DNA of 64,000 bases from positions 2,761,805 to 2,825,804 of the forward strand of contig NW_003314273.1 of assembly GCF_000143415.4 (NCBI RefSeq), written 5' to 3'. Made by a program: the position numbers and the translations under genes. This DNA is from Selaginella moellendorffii. Taxonomy: Eukaryota > Streptophyta > Lycopodiopsida > Selaginellales > Selaginellaceae. The notes under the pieces were generated by a model. The model made no database searches. It was not told the origin of the DNA and worked only from the letters and a program-made list of their open reading frames with translations. Positions 42,087 through 51,742 of this stretch are shown in pieces. Within the stretch, counting starts at the first letter, position 1; each line of letters begins with the position of its first letter.

Positions 42087-42473
42087 ATGGGTGTGCGATT
42101 GATAGTTTCCATTGTTGCGCTTGCGGCTTTGATCATTCCTAAAACATTTGGGTGTGGGGATTTCTCACTTACTTGTAATATAGTTGAATTCAACTTAACC
42201 ACTATTCATTTAGAATGGTGTCTCCCTGGAAAATCTGAGATTTATTTGGTCTTGGACAATCACATCCACAATGATAATGGGAATTTAAAGTGTGGCGGGG
42301 CAAATTTCTTAGAGACATGCACGCCCACAGGTTGCATGCACAACAATGAAAACATCCCAAAGTTGGTCTACTATGCGACGTGCAAAGACAACAGTGGTGC
42401 GGATCATGAAACTAATCTCCGAATTGATGATTGTGTCTACAACAACCAAGGAACCATCCAAGATTGTGCATGA
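42087..42473 (+). CDS. CVNH-A: secreted cyanovirin-N-like lectin, intact
   Basis: A 128-residue protein from ATG 42087. Signal peptide MGVRLIVSIVALAALIIPK is one residue shorter than in other copies. The mature part reads GDFSLTCNIVEFNLTTIHL and CLPGKSEIYLVLDNHI, and all eight conserved cysteines plus one extra (PTGCMHNN) are present, so an odd cysteine is expected. A TTTTTAG directly before the ATG could be a 3' splice site of a short 5' intron from about 42038. PPR-A starts 27 bp downstream. Confidence 0.78.
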   Translation: MGVRLIVSIVALAALIIPKTFGCGDFSLTCNIVEFNLTTIHLEWCLPGKSEIYLVLDNHIHNDNGNLKCGGANFLETCTPTGCMHNNENIPKLVYYATCKDNSGADHETNLRIDDCVYNNQGTIQDCA

Positions 42474-42500
42474 TTATATGGTTTTTTCTTACAGAGAACC
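42474..42500 (+). promoter_or_regulatory. CVNH-PPR junction with 3' splice-like tract
   Basis: The gap ends in TTTTTTCTTACAG, then AGAACC, then the PPR ATG. The polypyrimidine-CAG form is a good plant acceptor. Without a known donor its use is unproven. Confidence 0.5.
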
Positions 42501-44444
42501 ATGTTAGCACCAGATTGTCGAGAGCTTTTGTTGGATGCAATAAAGAAGTGTACCAATCTGTCCACAGCTTCCAAGCTCCACAATGAGATTGAGCACCTCC
42601 TCGTGGCAGAAGACTGCTTGGCATGCAATTTGGTGGTGCAAATGTATGGGAGGTGTGGATGCCCAGAGGCAGCATGGCAAATCTTTCGTGGCTCTACATC
42701 ACGGAATCGATTCTCGTGGAATGCTATGCTCTCTGCCTTCGCATCAAACAGCTATCTTGACCAAGCAAAGCAGTTGTTTGATCGGATGCCCGAATGGGAT
42801 GTTGCTTCATGGTCGATCATGATCACTGCCTTCTCTCGGCATGGCTTACTCCTACAGGCAAAAGAAGTTTTCGATTCCATGAGAGAGAGAGGCCTTATAG
42901 CATGGAACGCAATGATCTTAGCATATGCCAGAAACGGGCATTTGGATAAAGCAATGCAGCTCTTTGAGCTTATGCCAGAAAGGAGCTTAATTTCTTGGAC
43001 TACAATTATATCCAAATCCACCAGCTTGTTTCAAATAACGACACTCTTCAGCTCCATGCCTGAGAGAGATCTTGTTGCTTGGAACTCTCAACTATCAGCA
43101 CTTGCCCAAGCTGGGCATTTGCAGGAGGCGAAGCACATCTTCTCCAACATGCCAGAATTTGATGCTCTGTCTTTTACGTCCATGATTCAGTGCTTTGGCC
43201 AGCACGGCCTTTTGGAAGATGCCAAGTATTTCTTCCTCGCGCTGCCTCACAAGGATTTGGTTGCCTGCACGGTTTTGCTTGTCGTCTTGGTGGAAAGTGG
43301 CTGCTTTCACGAGGCAAAGAATCTGTTCGAGTCGATGGAGTGTATAGATGTGGTTTCATGCGCGGTAATCCTGTCCGCTTACGCAGATCACGACGACAGC
43401 AGCATCGCGGAGGCTGAGCAAATTTTTTACAACATGCAGCGCCAGAACGCGTTTGCTTGCACTGCAATGCTGCGCTTGTATTCTCGGCGAGGACGGACTC
43501 ACGACGCCGAAGCCATATATTTAGGTCTGCCTGTTCAAGGCGAGCATTTAGTCCCGTCAACCGCTCTCATTACAGCATATGCTAGCAACGGGCATCTGGA
43601 AAAGGCAAAGAAACTCTTTGATGGAATGAGGGAGCGAAACGAGGTTACCTGGACTGCCATGCTGACAGGATATGTAAACAACCACAGGCTAGAGGACGCC
43701 CTGTGTATTTTTGAAAAAATGCCGGGTCACGACGAAATACTACTGATTGTGCTCGTGTCGGCATATGCCCGAAGTGGACATATGCTTCTTGCCAAGAGAA
43801 TTTTTGACAACTCCAATGAAAAGAGCGCTATTGCTTTCAATGCTCTCTTGTGTGGTTTTTCATTAAATTCTCAGGTACTGGAAGCCAAAAGTGTGTTCGA
43901 TTCAATCCAAGAAAGAAACCAATCTTCATGGAGTGCAATTCTTTCTACATATACCCAAAACGGGCATCTGGATATGGCAAATCGGATATTCTTAACAATA
44001 CCGGACAAGGATCTCATATCTTGGGACACAATGCTGGCGGCATACTCTCGGATTGGGGCCATTTCCAGAGCCTTGGATGCCTTGCAAACCATGGTCACTA
44101 CTAATACACCTGATGAAGCTAGCTTAACAGCTTTGCTCACGTCGTGTGCTCACAAAGGCACTGCTGCCATAGCTCGGGATCTCTTTGTGTCTTTCCAGTT
44201 TGATCACTCCATCAAACCCTCAAAGCAACACTACTCGTGTATGATTGGTGTGCTTGTCCGGTCAGGGTATATCCAAGACGCTGAGAATCTTCTGTGGGAG
44301 ATGCCATACTACCCGGATTCCATGGATTGGAAGTGCTTGCTTGGAGCTGTAGCGAGTGGAGATGCAATGAAAAATGCCATTAGTGTGGAGCCTAGTAACA
44401 GTGCTCCATATGTTCTTATTGCCAATTCTCACATAGTTACATAG
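42501..44444 (+). CDS. PLS/S-type pentatricopeptide repeat protein PPR-A, intact
   Basis: 647 residues, the same length as the inverted copy at 25063-27006 and nearly identical. It begins MLAPDCRELLLDAIKKCTNL. Short S-type repeats fill residues 40-580, then the E-like end, without DYW. Differences are scattered substitutions, for example ARNGHLDKAM and GHDEILLIVLVSAYARSGHM with a Leu-Leu change, and the frame is fully kept. Predicted organellar RNA binding; targets unknown. The gene ends 41 bp from the stop of the convergent CCD copy 6. Confidence 0.9.
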   Translation: MLAPDCRELLLDAIKKCTNLSTASKLHNEIEHLLVAEDCLACNLVVQMYGRCGCPEAAWQIFRGSTSRNRFSWNAMLSAFASNSYLDQAKQLFDRMPEWDVASWSIMITAFSRHGLLLQAKEVFDSMRERGLIAWNAMILAYARNGHLDKAMQLFELMPERSLISWTTIISKSTSLFQITTLFSSMPERDLVAWNSQLSALAQAGHLQEAKHIFSNMPEFDALSFTSMIQCFGQHGLLEDAKYFFLALPHKDLVACTVLLVVLVESGCFHEAKNLFESMECIDVVSCAVILSAYADHDDSSIAEAEQIFYNMQRQNAFACTAMLRLYSRRGRTHDAEAIYLGLPVQGEHLVPSTALITAYASNGHLEKAKKLFDGMRERNEVTWTAMLTGYVNNHRLEDALCIFEKMPGHDEILLIVLVSAYARSGHMLLAKRIFDNSNEKSAIAFNALLCGFSLNSQVLEAKSVFDSIQERNQSSWSAILSTYTQNGHLDMANRIFLTIPDKDLISWDTMLAAYSRIGAISRALDALQTMVTTNTPDEASLTALLTSCAHKGTAAIARDLFVSFQFDHSIKPSKQHYSCMIGVLVRSGYIQDAENLLWEMPYYPDSMDWKCLLGAVASGDAMKNAISVEPSNSAPYVLIANSHIVT

Positions 44445-44485
44445 ATTAGATATTTACAAGAGATTATATCAAATTACAAATTTTC

Positions 44486-45790
44486 TTAGAAGGTGGCATG
44501 GTTTTGGATGGCTATTTGATCAGCATTTCTAAAGATCCCATGGAATCCACCAGCAGGCAGCTCTTCAGAAGCCACTATCTCAAGCGTGGGCGATTTGGCA
44601 TCCATGGCCAAAAGCTCCGAGACACCATTTTTCTCATCATGGACGTAGCTTAGGATGACGTATCCATCGTCTTCTTCCTCGCCATTCGCCACAAAGAAAG
44701 CCTCGCCACAAAACTTACCACATTCGAATCTCCTCGATGCCATAACGCATGGCTCGTTTAGATCCGGGTCACTTGTTCCATCGATTACCGCCCTGGGCAG
44801 CTGTGGAGTGTCCAGATCGACCTTGGCCAGGCCCGAGATTTTGGGGCATGGCCCATAGTAGCACATGTATATGTACTGATTCTTCCGCCCCAGGAATTTC
44901 TGATTCATCTGTCCAAAATCCAGTCCAGCCGAGCACACGTGTTGCTTCCACGACTGTCCAGATTGAGCATGAACCTTGACCGCACTCTGACCGCGTTGAC
45001 TGCAACCTGCCGGCCTGAAGTCGTCGCTGAAGCCGATGTTCCTCAGGTCCCGGGTCCAGACGAGCTGGGATGTGTTCGTTGTCCGATTTGGGTGTGTTCA
45101 CTGGAAGGACACGGAGCTGCTCGAGCACACCAACCTCTGTGCGATCCACCCGATGAGTTGGGTACGTATGCGTAGCTGGGCTATGTTCGTTGTTTGATTT
45201 GCCTGTGCTTAATGTCTCATGTGGTTGATTATAACAATCTTGTCCATCCCTTCCTCCCACGTGTTGATGTAGTGGAATGATGTCCAATCTGGGACGTCAA
45301 TCCAGCAAATGCCGGAAGATCCAACAGTCGGGATGCAAGGGATCACCCCGAATCTGGGAACCTTGGCGGTATCTCCATCAATGACCAGTTTGTTCTTGAG
45401 CACTACATCCTGGAACTTCATCACGAGCTGATTCTCTGGAAGGATTGTGTAGTTCTCTGTTATCGTGAAGTCGTGAAACAAGCACGGCAGCCACACGTCG
45501 AAATCGGGGCTCTTCCTCCCAGAAGTAGCAGAGGTGGGGATTGATCACTGGATTGAAGCTAACAGCGAAGAGCTCGCTGGAGATTGGATCGATCTTTGGA
45601 TGAGCGCACATCAGCAAGAACAATCGCTTGTTGAAGCTGTAGCGGCCCATGGTGATCAAATCCCCTGCTGGGGTGATACTCACGGCATATGGCATATCAT
45701 CCTCGGACATAGCCAGAATTCGGCAAAACCTCCAACGCTGGGATGGCCTACTTCGATCCCATCCCGCCAAAGATATTGATCAGGCCCAGA
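44486..45790 (-). pseudogene. CCD copy 6, replaced segment and micro-inversion
   Basis: Minus-strand copy lacking the N-terminal part. The 3' part reads AGLDFGQMNQKFLGRKNQY and ends in GGFHGIF. Between 44968 and 45231 about 95 nt of CCD are replaced by about 260 nt of unrelated GC-rich DNA. A 33-bp segment at 45725-45757 is inverted in place. Codons around VPYGFHG have lost VPY. Histidine 1 is still encoded, but the frame shifts several times. Confidence 0.88.
44968..45231. other. Unrelated GC-rich insert in CCD copy 6
   Basis: Contains two imperfect copies of ATGTTCGTTGTxxGATTTG (near 45065 and 45185). No ORF with known family and no clear terminal repeats were seen. It replaces, rather than simply interrupts, CCD sequence. 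Confidence 0.5.
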
Positions 45791-47284
45791 CATTGCGACC
45801 AAATTAACTGTGCAATTGGCATACCTAAATATATTGATCCCTGCAATCGAATTTTAGAGCTCTTGAGCCATACGCATAGATAAGATCAATATTTTAGGGC
45901 TTACTCTGTCTTGAATGGAAACAATGCGCGTGAGACAAATAATTGTGTGTCGGCATGCTTCTTGGAGGGGATGAAAAGGGTAAGGTCCCATGCTTCCTAG
46001 ACGGGCACGAGTGGACCAAAAACAAAGCTAGATATATTCAATCTTGATTCATGTCTCCTAACATGAAATATCCTCTCTGCTTTAGAATAATGTAATTTTA
46101 GGTGGTCATGCGTTCGCAAGCGAGGTTTTGCTGGATGGAATAAAGAACCATATCCAATTTACCCACATCCATCCACAATGAGATCAAGCACCTCCTCAGC
46201 GGCGGGAGATTGTTTGGCGTTCAATTTGGTGGTGCAATGTATATGAGGCGTGGATGCCCATAGGTGGCATGGCAAGTCTTTTGCGGCTCTAGATCCAGGA
46301 AATGATGCTGGTTGATTGAATGCCCGAGTGGGACGAGCATGACCACTGCCTTCTCTCGGTATGGATTCCTCCAACAAGCAGTTATGCCACTAACAGGCAT
46401 TTGGATAAAGCAACGAGCTAATGCCAGAAAGGAGCTTAATCTCCTAGAGCACGATTATGTAAGGATATGGTCTTGTTTCTTGCCCTGGTTTGCTCTTATT
46501 ACAGCTGGAAAAGTTAAAGCATTGAATGTGTGAAACGACAATGTGAACTGCCATGCTGACAGCATGTAAAGAACCAAAGGTTAGAGGGAGCGCTGTGAAT
46601 GTTGAAAAAAGGCCGGATCACGTTTTGCTAAGAGAACATTTGGATGCGAATTTTAGCTTGCTTGATGTGCATTATAGCATTTTTTTTCTCTTTCTGAGCA
46701 GAATTAAGATAGTTCTACTGCGATTTGACTAGCGAAGAATTGGCAGCGTGGAACTTTTGCTGTTGTTCATCATTTTCCTGTCTTTATTCTCTTAAATTTT
46801 GGTGTTCGTGACGATTTTTGTCCCTGCTAAAGGATAAAACTTTCTGAAGATTCTTCCATAGCAGTTTCACGTTAGCAGAGAGAACATTAGGTATAAACCA
46901 TGAAATGTTTCATCCAGATACAAAATATTTGTTGAAGTCTGTGTCAATTGTTGGTTGAGAGTATGGACAAGCTTCAGCCCCTGTTAAACACTAAGTTTTC
47001 AAGCCTGTTAATCTCTTTGCGTTATGTTGTTATTTTCTCAGTGACAATTAGTACAGACCTCTTTGGATATATGGACCAAGCATAGGATGCGGAAAGCTCC
47101 AAGACCATGTGTTGAAGAGCCAGGCTGCTCCAGCTGACGTGGCAGTGAGATAATTGGGTTCTAGGCAATGGTCTAAATCCAAGTAGCAATTCGCAAAAAT
47201 TCACAAAAACAAAAGAAGAAAATCCTACTAACAATGGTTATCAAGAATTCCAGGCTGTCTATCCATTCTAATAAACAAAGGCAC
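45791..47284. repeat. CCD upstream block, PPR-C remnant and spacer, inverted
   Basis: 45880-46070 is the reverse of the CCD upstream block. 46090-46660 carries decayed PPR-C on the plus strand (TTAFSRYGFLQQA, RANARKELNLLEHD). 46660-47284 is the spacer, cut by the retrotransposon at 47285 and continuing at 50708. Confidence 0.55.
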
Positions 47285-47458
47285 TGTGAGGGCTAGTGTA
47301 CGGCTACAATGTCATATACTAATATTGGTGTAGTGGGATTTTGGTAGCCATCGGATTGGTTTCAATCCAGACCACTCGCTTTTGTATATAAGCTAGAGTT
47401 CTTGGGCTAATTAATATGCACATTTCTGTATTCCCTTTCCATATTCCATGCACTCACA
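47285..47458 (+). repeat. 5' LTR of the gypsy element
   Basis: TG...CA termini. It contains TATATAAGCTA, a candidate TATA box. Against the 3' LTR there are many substitutions and two deletions (17 and 9 nt), indicating an old insertion. Confidence 0.88.
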
Positions 47459-47526
47459 TTGGTGAAGGTGAGGGGCATCGATTCCCTTACCTATCGTAAG
47501 CAAAGCAATAGGTAAGGGGATTGATG
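47459..47526 (+). other. Primer-binding region resembling antisense tRNA-Ala, with hairpin
   Basis: Right after the 5' LTR, TTGGTGAAGGTGAGGGGCAT and the following bases to about 47505 resemble the reverse complement of tRNA-Ala through T arm, variable loop and anticodon arm (compare 1641-1690). The segment 47476-47496 pairs with 47506-47526 (three mismatches in 21). Confidence 0.6.
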
Positions 47527-48230
47527 ATTGATCGGTTTGGGTCTAAGGACACAATTTATCTTGGGTACTGTATTTCTCGTGAGGGTTTATAAGTTGATTT
47601 TGACAAACTTGTAAATGTTCTAAAGTTCCTTACTTCGAAATGTGTGAATGATATGCAACGCTTTCTGAGCAAGGTGCAGTATCTCGGTTGTTTTGTGGAT
47701 CATCTTTCTGATCGCATTGCATTGTTGCGAGCATTGCTGAAGTCGTCAATGTCATTTTTCATCTGGTCTTCAGATTGTGAGCGGGCGTTTGTGGATCTCA
47801 AAGTGCTGTTAACGACTCCTCCAGTTTTGGCATATCCTGACTACAGTCGACCTTTTATTTTGCGCGTCGATGCTTCTGATATTGGTCTTGGAGGTGTATT
47901 AATGCAAGAAAGTTCGAGTGTGCCTGGTCAGCGTCATTCTATTGCATATATAAGCTGTACATTACAACCAGCAGAGGTGAACTACTCCACGATAGAGAAG
48001 GAGTGTTTAGCGGCAGTTTGGGGTTTCGAGAAACTTCATGCATATCTACATGGTTCTCGGACGTTACTTGAAGGTAATCATGTTGCCGTTCATTATTGAA
48101 GTGGAAGAACTTGGTTGGTTATACTGTTTGGTGGGCTTTGAAGCTTTAGATATATGATTTTGATGTTGTTTATCGCTTAAGGAGTTCTATGGCTGATGTT
48201 GATGCCCTTTTTGAGCTCTTCTTCCTTCTC
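47527..48230 (+). pseudogene. Gypsy pol: reverse transcriptase end and RNase H
   Basis: The reverse transcriptase thumb trace (YLGYCISREG) is followed by a frame 47644-48099 with the RNase H features FILRVDASDIGLGGVL and NYSTIEKECLAAVWGFEK. In-frame stops and a frame change follow near 48100. Confidence 0.8.
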
Positions 48231-48279
48231 CACTCTCTTTTCATGTTTTTGATAAGCTTGTTGTTTCAGCATCTGTGGA

Positions 48280-48770
48280 TTTTCTAGACGAGGATTTTGT
48301 GCCATCGGCGGTTGATATACTTAACGTTCAGTGTCCTTAAGGCACAAAGCAAAATCTACCTTCTCTTGATGAGGTTCGCGAGGCTCAAAAGATTGAGCCG
48401 TGGATTCAAAGGCTTTGAAATGCATTTGAGAATCCTGCATCACTTGCTAATGACTTGCCTTTCCAGCATTTACATTCTCAATATCATCTTGAAGATGGCC
48501 TTCTTTATTTTGTGGGGATGGATCCTGATGATCATTTACGGCTGGTGGTGCCTTCTATCTTTATTCTGCGGTTTTTCCATGCCTACCATGATTCTCCTGT
48601 TATAGGTGGGCATATGGGACATCGTTGGGTGACTGAGAAGTTACGCAAGACTTTCTATTGGCCAAAGATGCGCCGTGATGTTATCCGGTATGTGTGTAGT
48701 TGTGTTTGGTGCCAAGCTCGTAATACTCCCCCTTGTACTGCGGAAGGATGGTTTGAGTCAATTGCAGTTA
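48280..48770 (+). pseudogene. Gypsy integrase zinc-binding domain
   Basis: The HHCC zinc motif is visible: FHAYHDSPVIGGHMG, then FYWPKMRRDV and CSCVWCQ. It is cut at 48770 by the TRIM-related duplication. Confidence 0.8.
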
Positions 48771-48916
48771 TGTAGCGCATCTTATCTCTCTCCCCTTAAA
48801 CCAACTGGAAAATGGGCAATTGCTTGATGAGAGAGCCCTTAGTGGCTATTTTATCCCCATTTATCCCCCAACTCCCCCTTGTACTGCGGAAGGACGGTTG
48901 GAGTCAATTGCAGTTT
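48725..48916. repeat. 146-bp tandem duplication of target plus TRIM LTR part
   Basis: Integrase sequence 48725-48770 is repeated at 48871-48916, and 100 bp of TRIM LTR stands between them (48771-48870). This arose by tandem duplication at the 5' TRIM border. Confidence 0.85.
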
Positions 48917-49569
48917 TGTAGCGCACCTTATCTCTCTCCCCTTAAGCTAATTGGAAAAGGGGCAATTGCTTGATGAGAGAGCCCTTAGTGGCTATTTTAT
49001 CCCCATTTATCTCCCAAGGTTCCAAGGATCCACGGTGACAATATATCCAAATCTCATCCCATGATCACATGCGCTACACTCACCCCCCTTTCAGAGATGT
49101 CAATGTCCTCATTGACTATTGACTAACAACCCCTACTGAGCCAAGGGGAACCAGCACCTCCATTTCCGCACTCAATCTACCAGCTATTCCATGTGAGGCA
49201 ACTAGTCATCCACCCGTACCGCAGTCCCACGGTGGATACCTTCGTCCGTGGATACACCACACAAGAGGAAGGACGTACGCATGGATGCCCAATACGTACG
49301 ATTTCAAATTTAGGGGTAGGAATATACCTTGCTCAAGGGTATATTATACTTTTAAGTAATCACTAATCAATGGGAATCGAACCCGTGCCATTTGCTTCGA
49401 TACCAACTGTAGCGCACCTTATCTCTCTCCCTTTAAGCCAACTGGAAAAGGGGCAATTGCTTGATGAGAGAGCCCTTAGTGGCTATTTTATCCCCATTTA
49501 TCCCCCAAGGTTCCAAGGATCCACAGTGACAATATATCCAAATCTCATCCCATGATCACATACGCTACA
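48917..49569 (-). mobile_element. TRIM (terminal-repeat retrotransposon in miniature), complete
   Basis: 653 bp, with LTRs 48917-49078 and 49408-49569 (162 bp each, about six differences) having TGTAGCG/CGCTACA ends, and an exact AGTTT target duplication on both sides. The internal 329 bp carry no coding frame. On the minus strand a primer site TGGTATCGAAGC (initiator tRNA-Met type) follows the LTR, and a purine tract (GAAAGGGGGGTGAG) precedes the other LTR. It inserted into the gypsy integrase gene. Confidence 0.93.
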
Positions 49570-50446
49570 AGTTTCCCGTCCATTTGAGTTGGTGGCATTT
49601 GATCTCATAGGACCTTTTCCACGGTTGATTGCTGACAATGAGTATGTTATTATTGCTTCTGACTACTTGACTCGTTGGGTGGAAGTTGGTGCTCTTGCTA
49701 GTGCTTTTGCAACTGATGTTGGATACTTCCTCCTCAATCGAGTGGTGTTCCAGCATTCTTGTCCAGAGCAAATTCTTTTGGATAATGGTCTTGCATTTAT
49801 GGTTGAGGCATTTCATATTTTGACATCTCAGTTGGGGATACGCTACACTTTCACGAGTGTTTATCATCCACAATCAGACAATCTGGTGGAATGGCTCGTT
49901 CGGATATTCAAAGGGATGATAGTGAAGTATATGAACTTTTAGCATTCGGATTGGGATGGTTATTTGCCGTCTCTTTGGTATGCCTATGTCATAGGGGTGT
50001 AGAGTTCTATTAGTGCTTCACCATACAAACTTATATATGGTCATGATCCAATATTACCAATGGAGCTAGGTTTACCTTTGCGATTGCCACAAGCTCCTGA
50101 TGCTAGGTCGTGGGATCAATATTTGATGAGCATTCTTCCACTTGTCTAAGCAGAGTTTGCCGAACACTTAGGCCGCGTACAAGTGGGACAATAACGGTGC
50201 TACAACTCCCATCATCATCCACCAGCAGAGTACAAAGTGGATGATTTAGTGTTAGTCCGTTTTCCCCATATTACGGTACATTGTTTATCTAAGGGGCTCT
50301 TTGCACAATGGAAAGGACCGTATCGGGTGTTACAGCAAGTTGGACTGCAAGTTTATGAACTTTGGCATGACGTTCAACAGGCTGATCCTCTGAAGATTGT
50401 GCATGTGCAGCGGTTAAAACGCTTCATACAAAGGGATCAAGAGTAA
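49570..50446 (+). pseudogene. Gypsy integrase core and GPY/F region
   Basis: The core reads FDLIGPFPRL, then LLDNGLAF and HPQSDNLVEW, i.e. the three catalytic acidic positions. The C-terminal region at 50237-50446 has KGPYRVLQQVG. Stops near 49940, 50000 and 50190 break the frame. Confidence 0.85.
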
Positions 50447-50556
50447 TTAATACCATCTACAGATCCGCCAATGCCTCCTCCTAACGTTCCTCCAAATCCC
50501 AGCATGTCTACAAGAGAACTCTGATGGCCTTCCATTATTCTGAGAGCAGAGGATGA

Positions 50557-50707
50557 TGTGAGGGCCAAGTATACGGCTACGATGCGGTATATTAATATTA
50601 GCGTAATAAGATTTTAGTAGCTGTCAGATTGGTTTCAATCCGGACCATTCATTCTTGTATATAAGCTAAGGTTTTTAAGCTAATTGTATTCCCTTTCCAC
50701 ACTCACA
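50557..50707 (+). repeat. 3' LTR of the gypsy element
   Basis: Preceded by a purine-rich tract (GAGAGCAGAGGATGA). Same termini as the 5' LTR, with internal deletions. Confidence 0.88.
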
Positions 50708-51742
50708 GCACTAAATTTAGAGAGAAAAAATGTTGTAATGTATATAATTTAAGATTAATCTAAATGATGATAAATATATTAGGATACACAGGAGATGCCG
50801 GTGTGTTAAATTAAAGGATATTCTAGGTACCCATCTTGCAAACCAAAATTTAGCTTTGGACGATCATCTTATTGAAAGAAATTCAGGCAAGCATTCTTTT
50901 GATTGCCTAAAGTTTGCTCTTTTCTAGAGAGAGTTTTGGTCTAATGCTTCAGTGAGACCATGTAAACCGTCTGAATAAATGAATGAATTAATGAGTGGAA
51001 AAAAGAGCAGAGAAACAACTTGAACGTCAAGGTAAAAAATAAACACTTCCTCTCTTTACTTGGGTATCTTTTTTTTTCTTGCCTGCTCTCAAGCTCGTCC
51101 GGCTTGTCCCCAGCAGCTCCAGGGTACTCTTCTGAAGCCACCAGCTTGTAACACCAAGAAGACGTTGTGTGTTGCCTGCCAACAATTCTCTCTCTCCTAG
51201 CTTCTTGGCTGTGTTAGAATCCGCCTCTAATCTTCTTCTATGCTCTCTTAGCTCTTTGTTGTGGTTGTTGCCACCACCATTTGCAAAATCATACAAAAGG
51301 ATTCTCATTTAACATATAGCTTTCTAAGCTTTGTGGAGCTAGCCAGCACAAGTTACCAGAAATCTTTCTTGGCCACACCAACTCACTGGATACCTCCTTC
51401 AACAGTTCTCTCATGCTAGGATCTGTGTTTTCACAGTTGATCAAAAGCAAGTCAAACATTTCTTTCCTACAACACTACAAAGGGCTAAGCTTGGCATCGA
51501 GCCTCACCACTTGAAAATCATAGTTCCATTTTCCACAGTTCAAACTTTGAGCTAAACTTATAACTGGATAGGGTCATATTTAAAAGATATAACAATAAAG
51601 TATCTTATTATGGTGGTAGTGATATCACATCATCGCTATTGCGATAGCTCGTCCCCAGCCGCTTAACCCTTCTCTTGGTCTCTCCTGGTATGCTCTCGTC
51701 TCACAAACTGCTGCAGAACATGTTACTACGATCGATTGATGA
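50708..51742. repeat. Cassette spacer, copy 4, inverted, right part
   Basis: Continues the spacer interrupted at 47284. It includes the NHNKELREHRRRLEAD strip on the minus strand (51170-51300), matching 16190-16330. No gene recognised. Confidence 0.6.

Larger units (their letters stand above)
47285..50707 (+). mobile_element. Degenerate Ty3/gypsy-type LTR retrotransposon
   Basis: Bounded by LTRs of 174 and 151 bp starting TGTGAGGGC and ending CTCACA. It is flanked by a GCAC(T) target duplication. The uninterrupted spacer copy near 36650 is the empty site. Order: LTR, primer site, reverse transcriptase end, RNase H, integrase zinc finger, integrase core, GPY/F region, purine tract, LTR. Integrase downstream of RNase H places it in Ty3/gypsy. 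Gag, protease and most of reverse transcriptase are missing, and many stops occur. It carries a nested TRIM (48917-49569). Nonautonomous now. Confidence 0.9.
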
